Assembly (NCBI GenBank): GCA_026002995.1
Contig: BPGK01000001.1
Location: forward strand, 2,229,988-2,293,987
Origin: Gaiellaceae bacterium
GTDB taxonomy: Bacteria > Actinomycetota > Thermoleophilia > Gaiellales > Gaiellaceae
Length of the DNA: 64,000 nt
Direction of reading: 5' to 3'
Shown in pieces: positions 48,828-59,619 of the stretch (positions are counted from its first letter, which is position 1; every line of letters begins with the position of its first letter). The position numbers and the translations under genes are program-made. The notes under the pieces were generated by a model. It saw only the letters and a program-made list of their open reading frames with translations. It was not told the origin of the DNA and searched no databases.

Positions 48828-51815
48828 TCAAGCGACGGCCGCAGCCGACCCCGGGCCGGAGGCAGACCGAGCGCTCGCGAGCAGACCGTCGAGCTCGGCA
48901 GCGGGGACGGGGCGCGAGAAGAGGTATCCCTGACCGTGCCGGCACCCGAGGGCTCGCAGTCGCTCGCGCTGGAGCTCATGCTCGACCCCTTCGGCGATGG
49001 TCTCGAGGCCGAGCGCCGTGCCGAGCCGCACGATCGCCGCGACGAGCCGGTCCTGCTCGGGGCCCGACCCGATCCCGTCCACGAACGACTTCGCGATCTT
49101 GACCGTGTCCACGGGGAAGCGCTGGAGGTAGTTCAGTGACGCGTACCCTGTCCCGAAGTCGTCGATCGCGATCCGAACACCGAGCCGCCGCAGCTCTTCG
49201 AGCCGGTCGGCGACGGACTGGCTGTCGAGCACTGAGCTCTCGGTGATCTCGAGTGACAGCGCCGACGGCTCGAGACCGTGCACGTCCAGCGCGCCGGCAA
49301 CCTCGTCCAGGATCTCGCGCCGCAGAAGCTGCCGCGCCGAGAGGTTGACGCTGACGCCGAGGCGCGGATGCCCTCGACTCCGCCAGCGCGCGGCCTCGCG
49401 GCAGGCGTCTCGGAGGACGAAGCGGCCGAGCGGCAGGATCGCACCGGTCTCCTCCGCGACGGGAAGGAACACGCCGGGCAACACGACGCCGCGGTCGGGG
49501 TGCCGCCAGCGCACGAGCGCCTCGAGAGCGGTCACGGCGCCATCGTGGAGGGAGACGATCGGCTGGTAGTAGACCTCGAGCTCGCCCTCCGCGACCGCGC
49601 GCTCGAGGTCGGTCTTGAGCGAGAGGCGCTCGAGCACGCGTGCGTGCAGCGACGGCGCGTAGACGGCGGATCCGCCCTTCCCCTCGCTCTTCGCCTGGTA
49701 CATCGCGAGATCCGCACTGCGGAGGACTTCGCTCGCCGTCTGGCCCCCCGTCCCGAGCGCGATACCGATGCTCCCGTGAACGGTCATCGGGGCACCCGAC
49801 ACGCGCAGCGGCTCCGAGAGCGCGGCGTGAATTCGATCCGCGACCTTCAGAGCCGCCTGGGGATCGTCGACACCCTCGATCAGGACCGCGAACTCGTCGC
49901 CTCCGAGCCGGGCGCACGTGTCCTCCGGCCGTACGGCCGAGCGGATGCGGTTCGCCACGGCGACGAGCAGCTCGTCGCCCGCGGCGTGGCCGAGGCTGTC
50001 GTTGACCGTCTTGAAATCGTCGAGGTCGATGAAGAGCACGGCGAAGAGGTGCTTGCGACGCACCCCCCGCTCGATCGCGTGGGCGACCCGCTCGGTGAAG
50101 AGCGAGCGGTTTGCGAGGCCGGTGAGCGCGTCGTGGAACGCCTGGTGAGCGAGCTGCTCCTCGAGGGCGCGGCGCTCGGTGACGTCACGCGCGGTGAGCA
50201 CGATGCCGCCGACGGTCGGGACGTCGAGGAGGTTGTTGAACACGGCCTCCATCTGGACGACCGAGCCATCCCTGCGCCGAACCGGGAGGTCGCGCGGCAT
50301 CGGAGCGCCTGGCAGCGCGCACACCTGCGCGAAGAACTCGCGGAACCGGTCGAGATCGTCGCCGTGCAGGAGCTCGCTGAGCCGGCGACCGACGAGCTCG
50401 TCCTCGCCGTAGCCGAGCACGCGCTCGACCGAAGGCGTGTGGTAGCGGATGACGAGGTCGGGCGAGAGCAGCGCGATGACGTCGCTCGAGTTCTGGACGA
50501 GAGAGCGGAAGCGCTCCGCGCTCTGTCGCTCGTGGAGGTCTGCCGCGAGGTCCGCGCTCTCGATCGCGAGCGCGGCCTGCGCGGCGACCGTCTCGACCCC
50601 GTCGCGGGCCTGCCTCGAAAGAGGCTCCGGTGTGTGGATGACGAGAGCGACCTCCTCGCCTGCGATCGCGATCGGCACGTCGGTGCGAACTCCTCCGCTG
50701 CTCGCGCCGTCTCCGGCGTGGGCACGCGACTCTCCGTTCTGGAGGAGATGCACCGAGCTGCCTTCCTGATCGACAATGGCGAGCGCAGCGTCCGTCGCCA
50801 CGCGGAAGACATCGTCCCGCGTCCACGCGCCGACGAGCGCCTGCGCCGTCTCGCCGATGACCCGCCCGCGCCGCTCCGAGCGCTCGTGCCTCGCGACGAG
50901 ACCGGCGAGGCGGACGATGACGAGCGTGGAGAGCGCGATGCTCGAGCCGACGACCACGAGCAGCTCCTCGGAGCCGCCGCGCGTCGCGGCGACCGCCAGC
51001 ATCGCCGGGGCGGCGAGGGTACCCGCCCAGAGAGCGGCCAGCCGCTTCGTGCTCAGCCGCTGCTCGGGATCGAAGTTCGGCTCGGTGAGCTCGACCATCG
51101 AGGGGTGCAGCGCGGCAGTGCCCCAGAGGACGGCGGAGGAGACGAACAGGAGATCGAGCGCATCGCCGGCCCGGTACGTGCCGTGCAGCGACCCGAAGCC
51201 GTAGAGCGCGTCCCCGGTGAGCTGGAAGACGAGCGCGGTCGTCACCAAGACGAACGCGGGAGTACGCATCCCGGAGCCGAGAACCATCCGCGCCGCGAGC
51301 GAGACGAGGAGGATGTCCATGACCGGGAACGCGAGCGCAACCGACGTGTCGAAGACGCTCGTCTCGCTCGCGAGCGTCGGCTGCACAAGGAGTGTCCAGC
51401 CGACGACGCCGACGCCCACCGTCACGATCGCGGCATCGATCAGGCTCGGCCAGTCGCGACCCGGCGCCTGCTTGCGGATCATCACGAGCAGCGCCGACGC
51501 GAGGACCGCGTACGAGGCGAGCGCGAGGTAGTCCGCTGCCGCCGGGAACGGCACCGAGCGAGATCGCTCGAGCTCGATCGCGTACGCCGCGTCCGAGCCG
51601 ATCGCGAGGAGACCCGCGATCGCGACGAGGTACCACGGTGTCTTCGCTCTCGGCTCGTGGAGACGGACGCCGACGAGCGTCGCAACCACCGCGGCCATGG
51701 GAAAGAGCTGGTACCAACGGTCGTAGTAGGCCGTGTCGCGCGGCAGAGAGACGTAGGCGAGCGCGCACGCGGCGGCGACGAGGAAGAAGGCACGATGGGG
51801 ACGCGCGATGCCCAC
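48828..51815 (-). CDS. Membrane-bound PAS/GAF-GGDEF-EAL cyclic-di-GMP protein
   Basis: A 995-residue signalling protein. The N-terminal about 310 residues contain eight or more membrane helices (AFFLVAAACALAYVSL, VVATLVGVRLHE, YAVLASALLVMIRK). A GAF-like segment (about 325-440) and a PAS domain (about 450-565; RFRSLVQNSSDVIALLSPD) follow. The diguanylate cyclase domain has an intact GGDEF at 638-642 (RLGGDEFAVLI), and the phosphodiesterase domain an intact EAL at 765-767, with later NLSARQL, ITESSVLD, DDFGTGYASL and AEGVE motifs. Both synthesis and hydrolysis of c-di-GMP are therefore possible; the net direction is not predictable. The membrane part may sense a ligand. Confidence 0.95.
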   Translation of the reverse strand: MGIARPHRAFFLVAAACALAYVSLPRDTAYYDRWYQLFPMAAVVATLVGVRLHEPRAKTPWYLVAIAGLLAIGSDAAYAIELERSRSVPFPAAADYLALASYAVLASALLVMIRKQAPGRDWPSLIDAAIVTVGVGVVGWTLLVQPTLASETSVFDTSVALAFPVMDILLVSLAARMVLGSGMRTPAFVLVTTALVFQLTGDALYGFGSLHGTYRAGDALDLLFVSSAVLWGTAALHPSMVELTEPNFDPEQRLSTKRLAALWAGTLAAPAMLAVAATRGGSEELLVVVGSSIALSTLVIVRLAGLVARHERSERRGRVIGETAQALVGAWTRDDVFRVATDAALAIVDQEGSSVHLLQNGESRAHAGDGASSGGVRTDVPIAIAGEEVALVIHTPEPLSRQARDGVETVAAQAALAIESADLAADLHERQSAERFRSLVQNSSDVIALLSPDLVIRYHTPSVERVLGYGEDELVGRRLSELLHGDDLDRFREFFAQVCALPGAPMPRDLPVRRRDGSVVQMEAVFNNLLDVPTVGGIVLTARDVTERRALEEQLAHQAFHDALTGLANRSLFTERVAHAIERGVRRKHLFAVLFIDLDDFKTVNDSLGHAAGDELLVAVANRIRSAVRPEDTCARLGGDEFAVLIEGVDDPQAALKVADRIHAALSEPLRVSGAPMTVHGSIGIALGTGGQTASEVLRSADLAMYQAKSEGKGGSAVYAPSLHARVLERLSLKTDLERAVAEGELEVYYQPIVSLHDGAVTALEALVRWRHPDRGVVLPGVFLPVAEETGAILPLGRFVLRDACREAARWRSRGHPRLGVSVNLSARQLLRREILDEVAGALDVHGLEPSALSLEITESSVLDSQSVADRLEELRRLGVRIAIDDFGTGYASLNYLQRFPVDTVKIAKSFVDGIGSGPEQDRLVAAIVRLGTALGLETIAEGVEHELQRERLRALGCRHGQGYLFSRPVPAAELDGLLASARSASGPGSAAAVA

Positions 51816-51882
51816 GGGGTGCGTATCGGCACGAGCGCAGCGGGGGTCAAGGCCACCCGCGCCCGGACGAGCGCCGCCCTCG

Positions 51883-52183
51883 CTACGCGCGGGCCCAGTC
51901 GGCGAGCGCCTCGACCACGTCCCGGAGGCGGCGACCTTCGGGCGTGACGACGTACTCGACGACCGGCGGCCGTGCGTCCCGCACCTCGCGTCGCAGCACC
52001 CCGGCGCGCTCGAGCTCGAGGAGGCGCTGCGCGAGCGTCCGCGGGGGAACCTCGCCGAGCGCCTGGCGAAACTCGCCGAAGCGCGTACACCCCTGGTAGG
52101 AGGCGTACAGGATCGAGACGGCGTAGCGGCGCTCGAGGAGGCTCGCCAGACGGCGAACCTCCTCGGGCACCGGAGCGCAGGTC

Positions 52184-52197
<14 letters not shown>
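51883..52197 (-). CDS. HxlR family transcriptional regulator
   Basis: A 104-residue winged-helix protein. It opens CKTCAPVPEEVRRLASLLERRY, with AVSILYASYQGCTRFGEFRQA, and the recognition region EVPPRTLAQRLLELERAGVLRRE, then the wing PPVVEYVVTPEGRRLRDVVEALA. Cysteines near the N-terminus could sense redox or reactive aldehydes, as in several HxlR proteins. Its start lies inside the end of the lon gene (14-base overlap on the same strand), so it is likely translated from the lon message. Its targets are unknown. Confidence 0.9.
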
Positions 52198-54502
<2,305 letters not shown>

Positions 54503-54539
54503 GGTACTCCTTGATACGAAAGATGTAGGTGGTGCAAAA

Positions 54540-54545
54540 AGTATA
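54540..54545 (-). promoter_or_regulatory. Candidate lon -10 element (TATACT)
   Basis: Read on the minus strand, TATACT followed by a T-rich stretch lies about 37 bases before the lon start, in an otherwise A/T-rich patch of 40 bases that stands out from the GC-rich surroundings. No clear -35 and no HspR/HAIR-type repeat was found, so it is a weak call. Confidence 0.3.
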
Positions 54546-54555
54546 GCGCCCGCGA

Positions 54556-55674
54556 TCAGCGCGTGGAGCGCCGGAAGCGCGCGAGCGCAGCCTTCGCGAT
54601 CCGACCGGCGAGAGCGTCCCCGGCTCGGGTCGCTGCGCCCCAGGTCAGGACGGAGGCGACAAAGACGCCCCCGCGCCAGAAGACGAGCCCGGTGTCGTGA
54701 CGCACCGAGGAGTTCCACCCCGCCTTGTGCACGACCGCGATCCCGGGGAGCCCGCGGAGCTCCCGGTCGAGCTTCGGGAGGTCGCGAACGTGCGCTGCGA
54801 GCCAGAGGAGATGGCGGGCCTCGGCCGGCGTCAGCCCGGGCTGCGCGCGCCGGAGCGGGCCCCGATCCCCCGAGGCGAGCCAGATCGCGCGCCAGAGACC
54901 GGCCATGTCGGCAGCGGTCGTGTACTTGCCCGGGCCGAAGGAGGGACGCCGCTCGGCCCGCACCGGGATTGGCCCCGAGACGGCGCGCGTCTCGTAGCCC
55001 CCGTACATGAGCGAGTCGGCGAGCCCGATCGAGCGCATGAGCGCGTCCACTCGGTGCCCGCCCGCGCTCGTCGACCCGCCGAGCCAGGTAAGGAGCGCGT
55101 TCGCAGCTCGGTCGTCCGAGACGGTGATCAGGTCGTCCAAGAGGCCTCCGATCGCCGAGCGCGGCGACGGCACCCCGCGGTGCGCCGCGAGCACCGTCGC
55201 TGCGATCGCGAGCTTGAGGGTCGAGGCCGCCGGAAACCGCGCGCCCGCGTTCGAGGCCGCTCCCCGTCCGCTCACGAGGTTCTGGACGAAGAACGCCGCC
55301 GCTCCGCTTTGCCCGTCGACGAGAGCGCGGAGCTCGGCGGCGAGCTCCGGATCGTTTCGTTCCGCGACGCGGCGTGGGCGCGCCGCGGCCGGGAGCCCGA
55401 AGACGTCCCGAACGATCGCGCTCGAGCGTCGTCCGCCGGCGCCGATGGTCACGACTCGCAGCGTGAGATCTCCGACGGGGAGGTCGACGCGCAGCGCGAA
55501 GCGGCGACCCCGCACCGGCCGGGACGCGAGCACCCGCCCACCGACGCGCACGACGATCCGCCTCGTTCCAGGTGCGGAGCGCCCCGTAACGAGCCCGTAC
55601 GACACCTGCCGCGACGCCGGCTGCACGATCGCAGGGGGTGGCGGCGGAGGAGGAGCCGGGGGCTCGGCGAGCAT
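54556..55674 (-). CDS. Serine hydrolase (class A beta-lactamase-like fold)
   Basis: A 372-residue protein. After a Pro-rich N-terminus (a run of prolines at residues 5-14) and a beta-rich region of about 100 residues, the C-terminal domain has the penicillin-binding fold motifs: the Ser-x-x-Lys tetrad PAASTLKLAIAA with Ser151 and Lys154, a second motif SDDRAANALL (Ser-Asp-Asp in place of Ser-Asp-Asn), and a KAG triad in HKAGWNSSVRHD (in place of KTG). It could be a D,D-peptidase-like or beta-lactamase-like hydrolase. The frame has no signal peptide in the part shown, so export would depend on an upstream start that I did not find. It is about 50 bases upstream of lon. Confidence 0.8.
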   Translation of the reverse strand: MLAEPPAPPPPPPPAIVQPASRQVSYGLVTGRSAPGTRRIVVRVGGRVLASRPVRGRRFALRVDLPVGDLTLRVVTIGAGGRRSSAIVRDVFGLPAAARPRRVAERNDPELAAELRALVDGQSGAAAFFVQNLVSGRGAASNAGARFPAASTLKLAIAATVLAAHRGVPSPRSAIGGLLDDLITVSDDRAANALLTWLGGSTSAGGHRVDALMRSIGLADSLMYGGYETRAVSGPIPVRAERRPSFGPGKYTTAADMAGLWRAIWLASGDRGPLRRAQPGLTPAEARHLLWLAAHVRDLPKLDRELRGLPGIAVVHKAGWNSSVRHDTGLVFWRGGVFVASVLTWGAATRAGDALAGRIAKAALARFRRSTR

Positions 55675-55764
55675 CGCTCCACCATAGAGGCGCGCTCACG
55701 GGCGCGCACCAGGCCGCGACTCCGCGGCCGGACGGCGTCGAGGGCTCGGTCTAGCCTTGCGCGG

Positions 55765-56871
55765 GTGGGAGCTCCGAGCACGCACTCGCCGAATCCGTCG
55801 CCGAGTACCCGTCCGCCGATCCTCGCGCACCTCGACCTGGACGCGTTCTTCGCCGCTGTCGAGGTGCTCGAGGATCCTGATCTCCGCGGCAAGCCGGTCG
55901 TCGTCGGGGGTGACCCACACGGACGAGGAGTCGTCTCCACCGCCAGCTACGAGGCGCGCGCGTACGGAATCCGCTCCGCAATGAGCGCAGCCGAGGCGCT
56001 GCGCCGGTGCCCGCGCGCGGTGTTCGTCCGGCCGCGACACGCCCTCTACCGCCAGTACTCGCAGGCCGTCTGGGACACGGTCGGCCAGCTCGTGCCGCGG
56101 TTCGAGCGGACCGGGCTCGACGAGGGCTACCTCGACCTCGGCGCCCTCGCCCGCGACGTCGCGCACGCACGCGCGGTGGCGCGGGCGGTGCAGACGGTGA
56201 TCCGTGCGACAACGCGCCTGACGTGCTCGCTGGGAGTGGGAACGTCGAAGGTGGTCTGCAAGGTGGCATCCGACCGCCGAAAGCCGGGCGGCGTCACCGT
56301 CGTCCCGCCGGGAACCGAGCGGCGCTTCCTCGCGCCGCTCCCCGTGCGTGCGCTCCCGGGAGTCGGCCCGCGCGCGGAGGATCGGCTCCGCGCAGCCGGG
56401 ATCGACACGATCGGCGGGCTCGCGGCGCTCTCGGACGTCGAGCTCGCCGCACTGCTCCCAGGCTCGGTCGGCCGGGTGCTCCGCGACCGCGCGCGCGGGA
56501 TCGACCCACGTGGGCTCGAACTCGAGACCGAGCCCGTCTCGGTGTCCTCGGAGGACACCTTCGAACGCGACGTGACCGACCGCAAGACGCTGCACGCGGA
56601 GGTTCGGCGCCTCTCCGAGCAGGTCGCGGAGCGGCTCCGCGCCTCCGGCCTCGCCGGACGAACCATCACGGCGAAGCTGCGCTACGCGGACTTCTCGATC
56701 CGGACCCGCTCGACGACGCTCTCCGCGGGCGTCGACGACGCGGCGACGATCGGCGACGTGGCGTGCGGCCTCCTCGACCGTGGCCTTCGAGAGCGACCGG
56801 GCGCGCTCCGGCTCGTCGGTGTGGGAGTGGCCGGGTTGTCGCCCTACCGGCAGCTCAGCCTCGAGGCGTAG
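55765..56871 (+). CDS. dinB: DNA polymerase IV (Y family)
   Basis: A 368-residue translesion polymerase from a GTG. The catalytic carboxylates are in LAHLDLDAFFAAVEVL and in GLDEGYLDLGAL; ERTGLDE stands for the usual S-x-D-E motif. Further blocks are SYEARAYGIRSAMSA, SLGVGTSKVVCKVASD, and the helix-hairpin-helix LPVRALPGVGPRAEDRL. The little-finger domain ends VGVAGLSPYRQLSLEA, with no obvious C-terminal beta-clamp motif beyond a short Gln-Leu-Ser-Leu tail (QLSLE), which could serve as one. It bypasses template lesions. It faces the same way as the transporter gene that follows eight bases later. Confidence 0.95.
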   Translation: MGAPSTHSPNPSPSTRPPILAHLDLDAFFAAVEVLEDPDLRGKPVVVGGDPHGRGVVSTASYEARAYGIRSAMSAAEALRRCPRAVFVRPRHALYRQYSQAVWDTVGQLVPRFERTGLDEGYLDLGALARDVAHARAVARAVQTVIRATTRLTCSLGVGTSKVVCKVASDRRKPGGVTVVPPGTERRFLAPLPVRALPGVGPRAEDRLRAAGIDTIGGLAALSDVELAALLPGSVGRVLRDRARGIDPRGLELETEPVSVSSEDTFERDVTDRKTLHAEVRRLSEQVAERLRASGLAGRTITAKLRYADFSIRTRSTTLSAGVDDAATIGDVACGLLDRGLRERPGALRLVGVGVAGLSPYRQLSLEA

Positions 56872-56879
56872 GGACGACC

Positions 56880-57596
56880 ATGCTCGAAGCGGCGCTCTGG
56901 GGGCTCGTCACGGCCGGGTCGCTCCTCCTCGGCGCGGCGATCGCGATCGCAGCGCGGCCGAGCGACCGCACGGTCGGACTCACGATCGCCTTGGGGTCGG
57001 GCGCGTTGATCGCCGCGATCGCGTACGAGCTCGTGCTCGAGGCGTTCGAGACGAGCTTCGGCCTGGCAGCGGCGGGCTTCACGCTCGGCGCGGTCGCTTT
57101 CTACGCAGGTGACTGGACGATCGACCGCCGAGGCGGTCACGGCCGCAAGAAGCTCGCGGGGCCGCAGCTCGCGAGCGCGGCGAGCGCCATCGTGCTCGGG
57201 ACGGTGCTCGACGGGATTCCCGAGTCGTTCGTCCTCGGCGCATCGCTGCGGACAGATGGCGCGGTGCCGATCGCGGTCGTCGTCGGCGTCTTCGTCTCGA
57301 ACGTGCCCGAGTCCCTGTCCGCCTCGTCCGGCTTGCTCGCGAGCGGATGGACGCGGGTCCGCGTTCTCGGGATGTGGATTCTCGTGCTGGCTGCCTCGGT
57401 CGTCGCGGCCTCGCTTGGCTGGCTCGCACTCGCCACGCTGGGAGGAGACGGGGGAGCGTTCGCGCTCGCGTTCGCGGGCGGGGCGCTCCTCGTCATGCTC
57501 GCCGACACGCTCATGCCCGAGGCGTTCGAGCTCGGCGGTCGCGAGGCCGGCCTCCTCACGGCGCTCGGCTTCGCGCTCGGCTTCGGGCTCTCGTGA
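56880..57596 (+). CDS. ZIP-like metal transporter family membrane protein
   Basis: A 238-residue protein with seven or eight hydrophobic segments. It reads ALWGLVTAGSLLLGAAIAIA, then SGALIAAIAYELVLEAFE, the conserved VLGTVLDGIPESFVLGASL (a His/Glu position replaced by Asp), FVSNVPESLSASSGLLASG and ADTLMPEAFELGG. The order of the helices with an N-x-P-E motif matches the ZIP family, in which these helices form the metal path; the histidines of classic ZIPs are largely missing. The transported ion is unknown. It starts eight bases after dinB, so they may be co-transcribed. Confidence 0.85.
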   Translation: MLEAALWGLVTAGSLLLGAAIAIAARPSDRTVGLTIALGSGALIAAIAYELVLEAFETSFGLAAAGFTLGAVAFYAGDWTIDRRGGHGRKKLAGPQLASAASAIVLGTVLDGIPESFVLGASLRTDGAVPIAVVVGVFVSNVPESLSASSGLLASGWTRVRVLGMWILVLAASVVAASLGWLALATLGGDGGAFALAFAGGALLVMLADTLMPEAFELGGREAGLLTALGFALGFGLS

Positions 57597-57600
57597 CCGA

Positions 57601-57933
57601 CTACGGTCCGCTCCGATCGAGCGCGCCGCTGACAACGGCGACCACGAGCAGGACGATGGCCCAGACGGGCTGCCCGACCGACCAGAGCGCCAGCGCTGCC
57701 ACCGCGAAGAAGCCGATCTCGACCGCGAAGCGGGCGAGCGGTGGGAGAGGTACCCGCGCCTTCGGCGAGACGAAGACTCCCCAGGCGAGGGCAAGCGCGA
57801 CCGGGCACGCGAGCGCGAGCAGCCAGGCCCCGACGCCGGAGCCGGTTGCGTACCCCCAGTACGCGACCACTCCGAGCGCCGTGAGCTCGAGGACGAACCG
57901 GACTGCGAGGTTCGCGGCGCGAAGCTCCTTCAC
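57601..57933 (-). CDS. YrdB family (DUF2568) membrane protein
   Basis: A 110-residue protein with four hydrophobic segments and the family opening KELRAANLAVRFVLELTALG, followed by VVAYWGYATGSG and RVPLPPLARFAVEIGFFAVAALAL. The Arg-Phe-x-Leu-Glu pattern in the first and third helices is typical of YrdB/DUF2568. Function is unknown. Its start overlaps the stop of the DDAH-like gene by four bases, so it is probably its translational partner. Confidence 0.88.
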   Translation of the reverse strand: MKELRAANLAVRFVLELTALGVVAYWGYATGSGVGAWLLALACPVALALAWGVFVSPKARVPLPPLARFAVEIGFFAVAALALWSVGQPVWAIVLLVVAVVSGALDRSGP

Positions 57934-58781
57934 GCGCGGAGCAGCGGTCGCGTGAGGCAGGTGGGACCTCCGTCGCCCTTGCGCGAGATCTCGTCACCGC
58001 GGTAGACGACGACGTCCACCCCGGCGCGCTCCATGCGGCGCCGCGTCTCAGGGCTCCCTTCGAGCGCGAGCGCGCGACGCGGTCCGAGCGCGAGGACATT
58101 CGGGCCCTGCGTCTCGAACTCGTCGTCGGGAACCTCGACGACCCGGACTCCCCGCTCCGCGAGCACCTGGAGCAGGCGCACCGGCGCGAGCCGCGGGTAG
58201 ACGAGCGCGAGGTCGACGTCGAGGGGCGAGATGAACGAGAGGAGGTGAAGGACCTCGTCCCGCCCGTTCCAGTGCGGGAGGTCGAACGCGAGCACCTCGA
58301 CTCCCGGGAACGCCGCTTCGAGCGCCGCAAGCGCCGCGGTGTTCGTCCGGTAGCCGATCCCGACGAGGAGCGTCTCGTCGTCCAACCAGAGCGTGTCGCC
58401 CCCTTCGACGAGCGCGGGTTCGAAGACGCGCGCAGCGACAGGCACTCCGGCGGCCTCGAGCGCGGGCGCAAGAGCGCCGGGCTCGCTCCGCCGCGCCTCC
58501 TTCCCGGGCCGGAGCAGGACGGCACCCTCCTGCCCGACGAGCACCGGATCGAACACGTAGATCGCGTCGGGGTTGCCGGGATCGTGGCGCGAGACGATCA
58601 CCTCGGCGCCCGCCTCTTCGAGGATGCCGCAGAGAACCTCGTGCTCGGTCGCCGCCGCGGCGTAATCCGGCGCGGCGCGCCAACCGTACTTGCGCCAGTG
58701 CGCCGCATCCTCGGCCAGAGGTGGCCGCACGAGCACGCGCCGCAGCGTGCCGGTCATCGACGTCGCCCCATACCCGTGCAC
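57930..58781 (-). CDS. Dimethylarginine dimethylaminohydrolase/amidinotransferase family protein
   Basis: A 283-residue guanidino-group-modifying enzyme fold. Motifs are RVLVRPP near the start, YVFDPVLVGQEGAVLLRPGKEAR, FEPALVEGGDTLWLDDETLLVGIGYRTN with the conserved Glu and Asp, HLLSFISPLDVDLALVYP with the catalytic His, and the nucleophile Cys275 in GGPTCLTRPL. These residues match DDAH and arginine deiminase relatives, which hydrolyse methylated arginine or related substrates. A second start at 58757 (MTGTLRR) is possible. The substrate is inferred to be a guanidine or amidine. It overlaps the YrdB gene. Confidence 0.9.
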   Translation of the reverse strand: MHGYGATSMTGTLRRVLVRPPLAEDAAHWRKYGWRAAPDYAAAATEHEVLCGILEEAGAEVIVSRHDPGNPDAIYVFDPVLVGQEGAVLLRPGKEARRSEPGALAPALEAAGVPVAARVFEPALVEGGDTLWLDDETLLVGIGYRTNTAALAALEAAFPGVEVLAFDLPHWNGRDEVLHLLSFISPLDVDLALVYPRLAPVRLLQVLAERGVRVVEVPDDEFETQGPNVLALGPRRALALEGSPETRRRMERAGVDVVVYRGDEISRKGDGGPTCLTRPLLRA

Positions 58782-58819
58782 GGCCGAGACGCTACCGAGC
58801 GCGTCCGTGTCCTGCTAAG

Positions 58820-58840
58820 ATCGATCTTCATCGATATATA
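58820..58840 (+). promoter_or_regulatory. Putative ArsR-type operator with AT-rich -10
   Basis: ATCGAT (58820-58825) is inverted around CTTC by ATCGAT (58830-58835), followed by TATATA at 58835-58840. Dyads of this kind in front of arsenic genes are typical binding sites for ArsR-family repressors. No arsR gene is in this window, so the regulator would act from elsewhere. Confidence 0.45.
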
Positions 58841-58862
58841 CCCTCGAGGAAAGGAGCACGTG

Positions 58863-59618
58863 ATGACGGCGGAGCTCAGGGAGCAGGTGCGGGCTCGCTA
58901 TGCGGAGGCGGCACTCGACCCCGGTAAGGGCTGCGGCTGCTCGAGCGAGCGCTCGTCGTGCTGCGGCGGCGAGTCCGCGGCGGGCGCGCTCTTCGGGAAC
59001 AGCCTCTACGAGGCCGACGAGCGGGCGGAGCTGCCGGAGGCGGCAGTCCTGGCGAGTCTCGGCTGCGGTAACCCGGTCGCGGTCGCGGAGCTTCGAGAGG
59101 GAGAGACGGTGCTCGACCTCGGTTCGGGCGGCGGGATCGACGTGCTCCTCTCCGCCAAGCGAGTGGGCCCGGCGGGCGTCGTCTACGGGCTCGACATGAC
59201 CGACGAGATGCTCGACCTCGCGCGGCGCAACGCGCGCGAGGCGGGCGCGACGAACGTCCACTTCCTGAAGGGCGTCATCGAGGCGATCCCGCTTCCCTCC
59301 GCGTCGATCGACGTCGTCATCTCGAACTGCGTGGTGAACCTGTCCGTCGACAAGTCGGCCGTCTTCTCGGAGATCGCACGCGTGCTCAGGCCCGGCGGAC
59401 GAGTGGGCATCACCGACATCGTCGCCGAGGACGGGCTGTCGAAGGCCGAGCGCGCCGAGCGCGGCAGCTTCGTCGGCTGCATCGCCGGGGCGCTATCGGA
59501 GAGCGAGCTCCGCGAGGGGCTCGAGTCGGTCGGCCTCGTCGACGTGGAGGTCGTGCGGACGCACGCGGTCGCCGACCGGATGCACAGCGCGATCGTCCGC
59601 GCGCGCAAGCCCGCCTGA
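58863..59618 (+). CDS. arsM: Arsenite S-adenosylmethionine methyltransferase
   Basis: A 251-residue methyltransferase that turns arsenite into methylated species, often volatile. The SAM-binding motif is VLDLGSGGGIDVLLSAKRVG, with YGLDMTDEMLDLAR. The three arsenic-binding cysteines of the family are present as Cys68 (LGCGNPVA), Cys156 (SNCVVNLS) and Cys206 (FVGCIAGAL). An N-terminal cysteine cluster (CGCSSERSSCC) is a further family hallmark. ATG at 58863 has AAGGAG six bases upstream. An inverted repeat that looks like an ArsR site lies about 30 bases before it. No other ars gene is adjacent. Confidence 0.95.
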   Translation: MTAELREQVRARYAEAALDPGKGCGCSSERSSCCGGESAAGALFGNSLYEADERAELPEAAVLASLGCGNPVAVAELREGETVLDLGSGGGIDVLLSAKRVGPAGVVYGLDMTDEMLDLARRNAREAGATNVHFLKGVIEAIPLPSASIDVVISNCVVNLSVDKSAVFSEIARVLRPGGRVGITDIVAEDGLSKAERAERGSFVGCIAGALSESELREGLESVGLVDVEVVRTHAVADRMHSAIVRARKPA

Positions 59619-59619
59619 C

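Noticed and set aside
49278..51947. An 889-codon plus-strand frame across the GGDEF/EAL gene
   Set aside because: Its composition is Arg/Glu/Asp-rich without motifs, while the opposite strand encodes an intact multidomain protein.
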